The notes under the pieces were generated by a model. It made no database searches. It saw only the letters and a list, made by a program, of their open reading frames with translations, and was not told where the DNA came from. The position numbers were made by a program, and so were the translations under genes. From Aradus depressus (lineage: Eukaryota; Arthropoda; Insecta; Hemiptera; Aradidae), in contig OY759218.1 of NCBI GenBank assembly GCA_963662175.1, positions 1,116,001 through 1,180,000 on the forward strand: 64,000 nucleotides of DNA, read 5' to 3'. Of this stretch, positions 10,737-23,222 are shown one piece after another (the stretch's first letter is position 1; each line of letters starts with the position of its first letter).

Positions 10737-13700
10737 TTGTTGAAACTGATACGACAGATTCAGATATATCCGGAAAGTCCCATCCGAAGGACGACGTGCT
10801 CAAGGTTATATTTAACTTCCCGATTAAAACATCTGACTTAAGTGCCTCAACTAGATTTCTAAGTGGCGGTCCTGAGCTCGGTAGAATTTCTCGCTTTTTC
10901 ACGGTTTATAGATTTAATATTTGTTAAGTCGATAGATGGTAGTAGGAAGTTGGCAGGAGTGTTGGGTGATGTCACGTACCCTATGTTGAGCAGAACGTTT
11001 AAGGATGCTAGGAAAGGTTCTAGCCGGATAAGAGTGCGAAAACTGCCCCCAACGATTTTCGAATGAGCGATTGGCCAACAGTTTGCACATGTAAAAAACA
11101 AATTTTCCTGAAAATATCAGCTCCCTACTCCCATTATTCGATGAGAAAAAAAATAAAAAGGCAATTTTAATTTGCCCCCTTGCTATTCAACGGTTTATAG
11201 GCTTAATAATTGTTAAAAATGATACGACAGATTCAGATATATCCGGAAAGTCCCATCCGAAGGAAGACGTGCTCAAGGCTATTTTCAACATGTGAAATTT
11301 CACCTACCCAGGTTTATTTACATAACATACGTCTCATTATCAAGTACCTCACGTTCGAAAAAGCCCTGGATCATCGCTCAAAGTCCCATTCGAAGGACGA
11401 CGTGCTCAAAGTTTTTTTTAACTTCCCGATTAAAATATCTGAATTAAGTGCCTCAGCTAGATTTCTAAGTGGCGATCCTGAGCTTGGTAGACTCCATTCT
11501 TCAAATTTCTCGCTTTTTAACGGTTTATAGATTTGATATTTGTTAAGACTGATAGAGAACGACCGGGATATCTGAATCCTACACTAAAATTGAAATAAAA
11601 ATGTTTTTCAAAACATTCGCGCTATTTAACGGTTTATAGGCTTAACAATTGTTAAAACTGATACTACAGATTCAGATATATCCGGATAGTCCCATCCGAA
11701 GGACGACGTGCTCAAGGCTATTTTCAACCTGTGAAATTTCACCTACCCAGGTTTATTTACATAACATACGTCTCATTATCGAGTACTTTACATTCGAAAA
11801 GGCCCTGGAGCATACCTTAAAGTCCCATCCGAAGGACGACGTGCTCAAGGTTATTTTCAACCTAAGTGAAATTTCACCTACCCAGGTTTATTTACATAAC
11901 ATACGTCTCATTATCAAGTACCTCACGTTCGAAAAAGCCCTGGATCATCGCTTAAAGTCCCATTCGAAGGACGACGTGCTCAAAGTTATTTTTAACTTCC
12001 CGATTAAAATATCTGAATTAAGTGCCTCAGCTAGATTTCTAAGTGGCGATCCTGAGCTTGGTAGACTCCATTCTTCAAATTTCTCGCTTTTTAACGGTTT
12101 ATAGATTTAATATTTGTTAAAACTGATAGAGAACGACCGGGATATCTGAATCCTACACTAAAATTGAAATAAAAATGTTTTTCAAAAAATTCGCGCTATT
12201 TAACGGTTTATAGGTTTAATAATTGTTGAAACTGATACGACAGATTCAGATATATCCGGAAAGTCCCATCCGAAGGACGACGTGCTGAAGGCTATTTTCA
12301 ACCTGTGAAATTTCACCTACCCAGGTTTATTTACATAACATACGTCTCATTATCGAGTACCTCACATTCGAAAAAGCCCTGGATCATCGCTTAAAGTCCC
12401 ATTCGAAGGACGACGTGCTCAAAGTTTTTTTTAACTTCCCGATTAAAATATCTGAATTAAGTGCCTCAGCTAGATTTCTAAGTGGCGATCCTGAGCTTGG
12501 TAGACTCCATTCTTCAAATTTCTCGCTTTTTAACGGTTTATAGATTTAATATTTGTTAAGACTGATAGAGAACGACCGGGATATCTGAATCCTACACTAA
12601 AATTGAAAACAAAATGTTTTTCAAAAAATTCGCGCTATTTAACGGTTTATAGGCTTAATAATTGTTAAAACTGATACTACAGATTCAGATATATCCGGAT
12701 AGTCCCATCCGAAGGACGACGTGCTCAAGGCTATTTTCACTCTGTGAAATTTCACCTACCCAGGTTTATTTACATAACATACGTCTCATTATCAAGTACC
12801 TCACGTTCGAAAAAGCCCTGGATCATCGCTTAAAGTCCCATTCGAAGGACGACGTGCTCAAAGTTATTTTTAACTTCCCGATTAAAATATCTGAATTAAG
12901 TGCCTCAGCTAGATTTCTAAGTGGCGATCCTGAGCTTGGTAGACTCCATTCTTCAAATTTCTCGCTTTTTAACGGTTTATAGATTTAATATTTGTTAAAA
13001 CTGATAGAGAACGACCGGGATATCTGAATCCTACACTAAAATTGAAATAAAAATGTTTTTCAAAACATTCGCGCTATTTAACGGTTTATAGGCTTAACAA
13101 TTGTTAAAACTGATACTACAGATTCAGATATATCCGGATAGTCCCATCCGAAGGACGACGTGCTCAAGGCTATTTTCACTCTGTGAAATTTCACCTACCC
13201 AGGTTTATTTACATAACATACGTCTCATTATCGAGTACTTTACATTCGAAAAGGCCCTGGAGCATACCTTAAAGTCCCATCCGAAGGACGACGTGCTCAA
13301 GGTTATTTTCAACCTAAGTGAAATTTCACCTACCCAGGTTTATTTACATAACATACGTCTCATTATCAAGTACCTCACGTTCGAAAAAGCCCTGGATCAT
13401 CGCTTAAAGTCCCATTCGAAGGACGACGTGCTCAAAGTTATTTTTAACTTCCCGATTAAAATATCTGAATTAAGTGCCTCAGCTAGATTTCTAAGTGGCG
13501 ATCCTGAGCTTGGTAGACTCCATTCTTCAAATTTCTCGCTTTTTAACGGTTTATAGATTTAATATTTGTTAAAACTGATAGAGAACGACCGGGATATCTG
13601 AATCCTACACTAAAATTGAAATAAAAATGTTTTTCAAAAAATTCGCGCTATTTAACGGTTTATAGGCTTAATAATTGTTGAAACTGATACGACAGATTCA

Positions 13701-16700
13701 GATATATCCGGAAAGTCCCATCCGAAGGACGACGTGCTCAAGGTTATATTTAACTTCCCGATTAAAACATCTGACTTAAGTGCCTCAGCTAGATTTCTAA
13801 GTGGCGGTCCTGAGCTCGGTAGAATTTCTCGCTTTTTCACGGTTTATAGATTTAATATTTGTTAAGTCGATAGATGGTAGTAGGAAGTTGGCAGGAGTGT
13901 TGGGTGATGTCACGTACCCTATGTTGAGCAGAACGTTTAAGGATGCTAGGAAAGGTTCTAGCCGGATAAGAGTGCGAAAACTGCCCCCAACGATTTTCGA
14001 ATGAGCGATTGGCCAACAGTTTGCACATGTAAAAAACAAATTTTCCTGAAAATATCAGCTCCCTACTCCCATTATTCGATGAGAAAAAAAATAAAAAGGC
14101 AATTTTAATTTGCCCCCTTGCTATTCAACGGTTTATAGGCTTAATAATTGTTAAAAATGATACGACAGATTCAGATATATCCGGAAAGTCCCATCCGAAG
14201 GAAGACGTTCTCAAGGCTATTTTCAACATGTGAAATTTCACCTACCCAGGTTTATTTACATAACATACGTCTCATTATCGAGTACTTTACATTCGAAAAG
14301 GCCCTGGAGCATACCTTAAAGTCCCATCCGAAGGACGACGTGCTCAAGGTTATTTTCAACCTAAGTGAAATTTCACCTACCCAGGTTTATTTACATAACA
14401 TACGTCTCATTATCGAGTACCTCACATTCGAAAAAGCCCTGGATCATCGCTTAAAGTCCCATTCGAAGGACGACGTGCTCAAAGTTTTTTTTAACTTCCC
14501 GATTAAAATATCTGAATTAAGTGCCTCAGCTAGATTTCTAAGTGGCGATCCTGAGCTTGGTAGACTCCATTCTTCAAATTTCTCGCTTTTTAACGGTTTA
14601 TAGATTTAATATTTGTTAAGACTGATAGAGAACGACCGGGATATCTGAATCCTACACTAAAATTGAAATAAAAATGTTTTTCAAAACATTCGCGCTATTT
14701 AACGGTTTATAGGCTTAACAATTGTTAAAACTGATACTACAGATTCAGATATATCCGGATAGTCCCATCCGAAGGACGACGTGCTCAAGGCTATTTTCAA
14801 CCTGTGAAATTTCACCTACCCAGGTTTATTTACATAACATACGTCTCATTATCGAGTACTTTACATTCGAAAAGGCCCTGGAGCATACCTTAAAGTCCCA
14901 TCCGAAGGACGACGTGCTCAAGGTTATTTTCAACCTAAGTGAAATTTCACCTACCCAGGTTTATTTACATAACATACGTCTCATTATCGAGTACCTCACA
15001 TTCGAAAAAGCCCTGGATCATCGCTTAAAGTCCCATTCGAAGGACGACGTGCTCAAAGTTTTTTTTAACTTCCCGATTAAAATATCTGAATTAAGTGCCT
15101 CAGCTAGATTTCTAAGTGGCGATCCTGAGCTTGGTAGACTCCATTCTTCAAATTTCTCGCTTTTTAACGGTTTATAGATTTAATATTTGTTAAGACTGAT
15201 AGAGAACGACCGGGATATCTGAATCCTACACTAAAATTGAAAACAAAATGTTTTTCAAAAAATTCGCGCTATTTAACGGTTTATAGGCTTAATAATTGTT
15301 AAAACTGATACTACAGATTCAGATATATCCGGATAGTCCCATCCGAAGGACGACGTGCTCAAGGCTATTTTCACTCTGTGAAATTTCACCTACCCAGGTT
15401 TATTTACATAACATACGTCTCATTATCAAGTACCTCACGTTCGAAAAAGCCCTGGATCATCGCTTAAAGTCCCATTCGAAGGACGACGTGCTCAAAGTTA
15501 TTTTTAACTTCCCGATTAAAATATCTGAATTAAGTGCCTCAGCTAGATTTCTAAGTGGCGATCCTGAGCTTGGTAGACTCCATTCTTCAAATTTCTCGCT
15601 TTTTAACGGTTTATAGATTTAATATTTGTTAAAACTGATAGAGAACGACCGGGATATCTGAATCCTACACTAAAATTGAAATAAAAATGTTTTTCAAAAA
15701 ATTCGCGCTATTTAACGGTTTATAGGTTTAATAATTGTTGAAACTGATACGACAGATTCAGATATATCCGGAAAGTCCCATCCGAAGGACGACGTGCTGA
15801 AGGCTATTTTCAACCTGTGAAATTTCACCTACCCAGGTTTATTTACATAACATACGTCTCATTATCGAGTACCTCACATTCGAAAAAGCCCTGGATCATC
15901 GCTTAAAGTCCCATTCAAAGGACGACGTGCTCAAAGTTTTTTTTAACTTCCCGATTAAAATATCTGAATTAAGTGCCTCAGCTAGATTTCTAAGTGGCGA
16001 TCCTGAGCTTGGTAGACTCCATTCTTCAAATTTCTCGCTTTTTAACGGTTTATAGATTTAATATTTGTTAAGACTGATAGAGAACGACCGGGATATCTGA
16101 ATCCTACACTAAAATTGAAAACAAAATGTTTTTCAAAAAATTCGCGCTATTTAACGGTTTATAGGCTTAATAATTGTTAAAACTGATACTACAGATTCAG
16201 ATATATCCGGATAGTCCCATCCGAAGGACGACGTGCTCAAGGCTATTTTCACTCTGTGAAATTTCACCTACCCAGGTTTATTTACATAACATACGTCTCA
16301 TTATCGAGTACGTTACATTCGAAAAGGCCCTGGAGCATACCTTAAAGTCCCATCCGAAGGACGACGTGCTCAATGTTATATTCAACCTAAGTGAAATTTC
16401 ACCTACCCAGGTTTATTTACATAACATACGTCTCATTATCAAGTACCTCACGTTCGAAAAAGCCCTGGATCATCGCTTAAAGTCCCATTCGAAGGACGAC
16501 GTGCTCAAAGTTATTTTTAACTTCCCGATTAAAATATCTGAATTAAGTGCCTCAGCTAGATTTCTAAGTGGCGATCCTGAGCTTGGTAGACTCCATTCTT
16601 CAAATGTCTCGCTTTTTAACGGTTTATAGATTTAATATTTGTTAAAACTGATAGAGAACGACCGGGATATCTGAATCCTACACTAAAATTGAAATAAAAA

Positions 16701-17352
16701 TGTTTTTCAAAAAATTCGCGCTATTTAACGGTTTATAGGCTTAATAATTGTTGAAACTGATACGACAGATTCAGATATATCCGGAAAGTCCCATCCGAAG
16801 GACGACGTGCTCAAGGCTATTTTCAACCTGTGAAATGTCACCTACCCAGGTTTATTTACATAACATACGTCTCATTATCGAGTACCTCACATTCGAAAAA
16901 GCCCTGGATCATCGCTTAAAGTCCCATCCGAAGGACGACGTGCTCAAGGTTATATTTAACTTCCCGATTAAAACATCTGACTTAAGTGCCTCAGCTAGAT
17001 TTCTAAGTGGCGGTCCTGAGCTTGGTAGAATTTCTCGCTTTTTCACGGTTTATAGATTTAATATTTGTTATGTCGATAGATGGTAGTAGGAAGTTGGCAG
17101 GAGTGTTGGGTGATGTCACGTACCCTATGTTGAGCAGAACGTTTAAGGATGCTAGGAAAGGTTCTAGCCGGAAAAGAGTGCGAAAACTGCCCCCAACGAT
17201 TTTCGAATGAGCGATTGGCCAACAGTTTGCACATGTAAAAAAAAAATTTCCTGAAAATATCAGCTCCCTACTCCCATTATTCGATGAGAAAAAAAATAAA
17301 AAGGCAATTTTAATTTGCCCCCTTGCTATTTAACGGTTTATAGGCTTAATAA
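10737..17352 (+). repeat. Array block of mixed S/L/C units
   Basis: Unit order: C473 10737, S 11210, L 11649, S 12223, S 12662, L 13101, C473 13675, L 14148, L 14722, S 15296, S 15735, L 16174, C605 16748. From 12662 on, many units carry TTTTCACTCTGTG in place of TTTTCAACCTGTG, the form that dominates the next 12 kb. No gene is seen. Confidence 0.88.
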
Positions 17353-17791
17353 TTGTTAAAACTGATACGACTGATTCAGATATATCCGGAAAGTCCCATC
17401 CGAAGGACGACGTGCTCAAGGCTATTTTCAACCTGTAAAATTTCACCTACCCAGGTTTATTTACACAACATACGTCTCATTATCAAGTACCTCACGTTCG
17501 AAAAAGCCCTGGATCATCGCTTAAAGTCCCATTCGAAGGACGACGTGCTCAAAGTTTTTTTTAACTTCCCGATTAAAATATCTGAATTAAGTGCCACAGC
17601 TAGATTTCTAAGTGGCGATCCTGAGCTTGGTAGACTCCATTCTTCAAATTTCTCGCTTTTTAACGGTTTATAGATTTAATATTTGTTAAGACTGATAGAG
17701 AACGACCGGGATATCTGAATCCTACACTAAAATTGAAATAAAAATGTTTTTCAAAACATTCGCGCTATTTAACGGTTTATAGGCTTAACAA
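17353..17791 (+). repeat. Reference S unit (439 bp)
   Basis: The basic unit. In order: TTGTTAAAACTG anchor, one GTCCCATCCGAAGGACGACG box, a subrepeat carrying CACCTACCCAGGTTTATT, a second box (GTCCCATTCGAAGG), the SINE-head-like part ending GATCCTGAGCTTGGTAGAC, the first AACGGTTTATAGATTT box, and a spacer ending in the second AACGGTTTATAGGCTT box. Most S units lack two bases in the first subrepeat (CCTGTGAAA where the ancestral form is CCTAAGTGAAA). Other S units start at, for example, 3890, 6080, 7667, 8711, 9724, 11210, 12223, 12662, 15296, 15735, 19545, 21737 and 23223. Confidence 0.93.
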
Positions 17792-18365
17792 TTGTTAAAA
17801 CTGATACTACAGATTCAGATATATCCGGATAGTCCCATCCGAAGGACGACGTGCTCAAGGCTATTTTCACTCTGTGAAATTTCACCTACCCAGGTTTATT
17901 TACATAACATACGTCTCATTATCGAGTACTTTACATTCGAAAAGGCCCTGGAGCATACCTTAAAGTCCCATCCGAAGGACGACGTGCTCAAGGTTATTTT
18001 CAACCTAAGTGAAATTTCACCTACCCAGGTTTATTTACATAACATACGTCTCATTATCAAGTACCTCACGTTCGAAAAAGCCCTGGATCATCGCTTAAAG
18101 TCCCATTCGAAGGACGACGTGCTCAAAGTTATTTTTAACTTCCCGATTAAAATATCTGAATTAAGTGCCTCAGCTAGATTTCTAAGTGGCGATCCTGAGC
18201 TTGGTAGACTCCATTCTTCAAATTTCTCGCTTTTTAACGGTTTATAGATTTAATATTTGTTAAGACTGATAGAGAACGACCGGGATATCTGAATCCTACA
18301 CTAAAATTGAAAACAAAATGTTTTTCAAAAAATTCGCGCTATTTAACGGTTTATAGGCTTAATAA
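17792..18365 (+). repeat. Reference L unit (574 bp)
   Basis: Same as S but with one additional 135-bp subrepeat. The first subrepeat has the 2-bp deletion (TGTGAAA) and the second keeps AAGTGAAA, so the two are distinguishable paralogous positions. L units also start at 4329, 6519, 7093, 9150, 10163, 11649, 13101, 14148, 14722, 16174, 18366, 19984, 20558, 22176, 23662, 24236, 25854, 26428, 28046, 29532, 31930, 35034, 37261, 43257, 43831, 44405, 44979 and others. Confidence 0.93.
17962..18096 (+). repeat. 135-bp subrepeat (reference copy)
   Basis: From AAAGTCCCATCC to the next AAAGTCCCATTC is exactly 135 bases. It is the elementary duplicated block that turns S into L, and 605-bp C units into about 740-bp C units. 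It coincides with the body of the SINE (reverse complement of about 39220-39330), so the subrepeat is itself SINE-derived. The length is a multiple of three, so duplication never breaks the accidental open frame. Confidence 0.9.
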
Positions 18366-18939
18366 TTGTTAAAACTGATACTACAGATTCAGATATATCC
18401 GGATAGTCCCATCCGAAGGACGACGTGCTCAAGGCTATTTTCACTCTGTGAAATTTCACCTACCCAGGTTTATTTACATAACATACGTCTCATTATCGAG
18501 TACGTTACATTCGAAAAGGCCCTGGAGCATACCTTAAAGTCCCATCCGAAGGACGACGTGCTCAATGTTATATTCAACCTAAGTGAAATTTCACCTACCC
18601 AGGTTTATTTACATAACATACGTCTCATTATCAAGTACCTCACGTTCGAAAAAGCCCTGGATCATCGCTTAAAGTCCCATTCGAAGGACGACGTGCTCAA
18701 AGTTATTTTTAACTTCCCGATTAAAATATCTGAATTAAGTGCCTCAGCTAGATTTCTAAGTGGCGATCCTGAGCTTGGTAGACTCCATTCTTCAAATGTC
18801 TCGCTTTTTAACGGTTTATAGATTTAATATTTGTTAAAACTGATAGAGAACGACCGGGATATCTGAATCCTACACTAAAATTGAAATAAAAATGTTTTTC
18901 AAAAAATTCGCGCTATTTAACGGTTTATAGGCTTAATAA

Positions 18940-19544
18940 TTGTTGAAACTGATACGACAGATTCAGATATATCCGGAAAGTCCCATCCGAAGGACGACGT
19001 GCTCAAGGCTATTTTCAACCTGTGAAATTTCACCTACCCAGGTTTATTTACATAACATACGTCTCATTATCGAGTACCTCACATTCGAAAAAGCCCTGGA
19101 TCATCGCTTAAAGTCCCATCCGAAGGACGACGTGCTCAAGGTTATATTTAACTTCCCGATTAAAACATCTGACTTAAGTGCCTCAGCTAGATTTCTAAGT
19201 GGCGGTCCTGAGCTCGGTAGAATTTCTCGCTTTTTCACGGTTTATAGATTTAATATTTGTTAAGTCGATAGATGGTAGTAGGAAGTTGGCAGGAGTGTTG
19301 GGTGATGTCACGTACCCTATGTTGAGCAGAACGTTTAAGGATGCTAGGAAAGGTTCTAGCCGGAAAAGAGTGCGAAAACTGCCCCCAACGATTTTCGAAT
19401 GAGCGATTGGCCAACAGTTTGCACATGTAAAAAAAAAATTTCCTGAAAATATCAGCTCCCTACTCCCATTATTCGATGAGAAAAAAAATAAAAAGGCAAT
19501 TTTAATTTGCCCCCTTGCTATTCAACGGTTTATAGGCTTAATAA
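18940..19544 (+). repeat. Reference C unit (605 bp)
   Basis: Begins like S, but after GGTCCTGAGCTCGGTAGA it lacks 13 bases (CTCCATTCTTCAA). The normal spacer after ATATTTGTTA is replaced by a foreign 253-bp segment, and the unit resumes at GCTATTTAACGGTTTATAGG. It occurs once per 2192-bp higher-order repeat. Other 605-type copies start at 5475, 8106, 16748, 21132, 24810, 27002, 33991 (604) and 39884 (607). Roughly 740-bp copies with an extra subrepeat start at 36520, 37835, 41943, 45553 and 48759. Confidence 0.92.
19264..19516 (+). repeat. C segment: 253-bp foreign block inside C units (reference)
   Basis: Runs from GTCGATAGATGG to TTTGCCCCCT. It is unrelated to the rest of the unit and to the SINE as far as I can see. 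It holds TGGGTGATGTCACGTACC, a variable A-run after GCACATGT, and a short inverted repeat (GGCAA...TTGCC) before the right edge. Other segments begin at 5799, 8430, 10928, 13866, 17072, 21456, 22941, 25134, 27326, 28811, 30297, 31209, 33269, 34314, 35799, 36979, 38294, 40208, 42402, 46012, 49218 and 63786, and there is a partial copy at 3751. Origin unknown; a fragment of another mobile element is possible. Confidence 0.88.
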
Positions 19545-22500
19545 TTGTTAAAAATGATACGACAGATTCAGATATATCCGGAAAGTCCCATCCGAAGGAC
19601 GACGTGCTCAAGGCTATTTTCAACCTGTAAAATTTCACCTACCCAGGTTTATTTACACAACATACGTCTCATTATCAAGTACCTCACGTTCGAAAAAGCC
19701 CTGGATCATCGCTTAAAGTCCCATTCGAAGGACGACGTGCTCAAAGTTTTTTTTAACTTCCCGATTAAAATATCTGAATTAAGTGCCACAGCTAGATTTC
19801 TAAGTGGCGATCCTGAGCTTGGTAGACTCCATTCTTCAAATTTCTCGCTTTTTAACGGTTTATAGATTTAATATTTGTTAAGACTGATAGAGAACGACCG
19901 GGATATCTGAATCCTACACTAAAATTGAAATAAAAATGTTTTTCAAAACATTCGCGCTATTTAACGGTTTATAGGCTTAACAATTGTTAAAACTGATACT
20001 ACAGATTCAGATATATCCGGATAGTCCCATCCGAAGGACGACGTGCTCAAGGCTATTTTCACTCTGTGAAATTTCACCTACCCAGGTTTATTTACATAAC
20101 ATACGTCTCATTATCGAGTACTTTACATTCGAAAAGGCCCTGGAGCATACCTTAAAGTCCCATCCGAAGGACGACGTGCTCAAGGTTATTTTCAACCTAA
20201 GTGAAATTTCACCTACCCAGGTTTATTTACATAACATACGTCTCATTATCAAGTACCTCACGTTCGAAAAAGCCCTGGATCATCGCTTAAAGTCCCATTC
20301 GAAGGACGACGTGCTCAAAGTTATTTTTAACTTCCCGATTAAAATATCTGAATTAAGTGCCTCAGCTAGATTTCAAAGTGGCGATCCTGAGCTTGGTAGA
20401 CTCCATTCTTCAAATTTCTCGCTTTTTAACGGTTTATAGATTTAATATTTGTTAAGACTGATAGAGAACGACCGGGATATCTGAATCCTACACTAAAATT
20501 GAAAACAAAATGTTTTTCAAAAAATTCGCGCTATTTAACGGTTTATAGGCTTAATAATTGTTAAAACTGATACTACAGATTCAGATATATCCGGATAGTC
20601 CCATCCGAAGGACGACGTGCTCAAGGCTATTTTCACTCTGTGAAATTTCACCTACCCAGGTTTATTTACATAACATACGTCTCATTATCGAGTACGTTAC
20701 ATTCGAAAAGGCCCTGGAGCATACCTTAAAGTCCCATCCGAAGGACGACGTGCTCAATGTTATATTCAACCTAAGTGAAATTTCACCTACCCAGGTTTAT
20801 TTACATAACATACGTCTCATTATCAAGTACCTCACGTTCGAAAAAGCCCTGGATCATCGCTTAAAGTCCCATTCGAAGGACGACGTGCTCAAAGTTATTT
20901 TTAACTTCCCGATTAAAATATCTGAATTAAGTGCCTCAGCTAGATTTCTAAGTGGCGATCCTGAGCTTGGTAGACTCCATTCTTCAAATGTCTCGCTTTT
21001 TAACGGTTTATAGATTTAATATTTGTTAAAACTGATAGAGAACGACCGGGATATCTGAATCCTACACTAAAATTGAAATAAAAATGTTTTTCAAAAAATT
21101 CGCGCTATTTAACGGTTTATAGGCTTAATAATTGTTGAAACTGATACGACAGATTCAGATATATCCGGAAAGTCCCATCCGAAGGACGACGTGCTCAAGG
21201 CTATTTTCAACCTGTGAAATTTCACCTACCCAGGTTTATTTACATAACATACGTCTCATTATCGAGTACCTCACATTCGAAAAAGCCCTGGATCATCGCT
21301 TAAAGTCCCATCCGAAGGACGACGTGCTCAAGGTTATATTTAACTTCCCGATTAAAACATCTGACTTAAGTGCCTCAGCTAGATTTCTAAGTGGCGGTCC
21401 TGAGCTCGGTAGAATTTCTCGCTTTTTCACGGTTTATAGATTTAATATTTGTTAAGTCGATAGATGGTAGTAGGAAGTTGGCAGGAGTGTTGGGTGATGT
21501 CACGTACCCTATGTTGAGCAGAACGTTTAAGGATGCTAGGAAAGGTTCTAGCCGGAAAAGAGTGCGAAAACTGCCCCCAACGATTTTCGAATGAGCGATT
21601 GGCCAACAGTTTGCACATGTAAAAAAAAAATTTCCTGAAAATATCAGCTCCCTACTCCCATTATTCGATGAGAAAAAAAATAAAAAGGCAATTTTAATTT
21701 GCCCCCTTGCTATTTAACGGTTTATAGGCTTAATAATTGTTAAAACTGATACGACTGATTCAGATATATCCGGAAAGTCCCATCCGAAGGACGACGTGCT
21801 CAAGGCTATTTTCAACCTGTAAAATTTCACCTACCCAGGTTTATTTACATAACATACGTCTCATTATCAAGTACCTCACGTTCGAAAAAGCCCTGGATCA
21901 TCGCTTAAAGTCCCATTCGAAGGACGACGTGCTCAAAGTTTTTTTTAACTTCCCGATTGAAATATCTGAATTAAGTGCCACAGCTAGATTTCTAAGTGGC
22001 GATCCTGAGCTTGGTAGACTCCATTCTTCAAATTTCTCGCTTTTTAACGGTTTATAGATTTAATATTTGTTAAGACTGATAGAGAACGACCGGGATATCT
22101 GAATCCTACACTAAAATTGAAATAAAAATGTTTTTCAAAACATTCGCGCTATTTAACGGTTTATAGGCTTAACAATTGTTAAAACTGATACTACAGATTC
22201 AGATATATCCGGATAGTCCCATCCGAAGGACGACGTGCTCAAGGCTATTTTCACTCTGTGAAATTTCACCTACCCAGGTTTATTTACATAACATACGTCT
22301 CATTATCGAGTACTTTACATTCGAAAAGGCCCTGGAGCATACCTTAAAGTCCCATCCGAAGGACGACGTGCTCAAGGTTATTTTCAACCTAAGTGAAATT
22401 TCACCTACCCAGGTTTATTTACATAACATACGTCTCATTATCAAGTACCTCACGTTCGAAAAAGCCCTGGATCATCGCTTAAAGTCCCATTCGAAGGACG

Positions 22501-22749
22501 ACGTGCTCAAAGTTATTTTTAACTTCCCGATTAAAATATCTGAATTAAGTGCCTCAGCTAGATTTCTAAGTGGCGATCCTGAGCTTGGTAGACTCCATTC
22601 TTCAAATTTCTCGCTTTTTAACGGTTTATAGATTTAATATTTGTTAAAACTGATAGAGAACGACCGGGATATCTGAATCCTACACTAAAATTGAAATAAA
22701 AATGTTTTTCAAAAAATTCGCGCTATTTAACGGTTTATAGGCTTAATAA

Positions 22750-23222
22750 TTGTTGAAACTGATACGACAGATTCAGATATATCCGGAAAGTCCCATCCGA
22801 AGGACGACGTGCTCAAGGTTATATTTAACTTCCCGATTAAAACATCTGACTTAAGTGCCTCAGCTAGATTTCTAAGTGGCGGTCCTGAGCTCGGTAGAAT
22901 TTCTCGCTTTTTCACGGTTTATAGATTTAATATTTGTTAAGTCGATAGATGGTAGTAGGAAGTTGGCAGGAGTGTTGGGTGATGTCACGTACCCTATGTT
23001 GAGCAGAACGTTTAAGGATGCTAGGAAAGGTTCTAGCCGGATAAGAGTGCGAAAACTGCCCCCAACGATTTTCGAATGAGCGATTGGCCAACAGTTTGCA
23101 CATGTAAAAAACAAATTTTCCTGAAAATATCAGCTCCCTACTCCCATTATTCGATGAGAAAAAAAATAAAAAGGCAATTTTAATTTGCCCCCTTGCTATT
23201 CAACGGTTTATAGGCTTAATAA
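22750..23222 (+). repeat. Reference short C unit (473 bp)
   Basis: A C unit that has lost the first subrepeat: the first GTCCCATCCGAAGG box leads straight into GTTATATTTAACTTCCCG. It carries a distinctive A-run variant (AAAAAACAAATTTTCC) and is followed by CTATTCAACGG and an anchor changed to TTGTTAAAAATG. Copies start at 10737, 13675, 28620, 30106 and 31018. Those at 33078 and 35608 are short but have other A-run variants. Its arrival shortens the 2192-bp repeat to 1486 bp. Confidence 0.88.

Larger units (their letters stand above)
17353..23222 (+). repeat. 5870-bp super-repeat, copy 1 (2192+2192+1486)
   Basis: Unit order: S 17353, L 17792, L 18366, C 18940; S 19545, L 19984, L 20558, C 21132; S 21737, L 22176, C473 22750. 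Private marks of sub-blocks: ACACAACATAC near 19650, a T-to-A change giving TTTCAAAGTGG near 20374, and CCCGATTGAAAT near 21954. Each mark recurs exactly 5870 bp downstream. Confidence 0.92.

Noticed and set aside
17353..17791. CENP-B box in the satellite unit
   Set aside because: The nearest candidate (TTCGAAGGACGACGTG) keeps TTCG and the central A but lacks the CGGG part of the box.
17850..17910. CACCTACCCAG/G as a splice acceptor, hinting at an exon-derived satellite
   Set aside because: The same bases align to the SINE body (CCTACCC), so the SINE explains them better.
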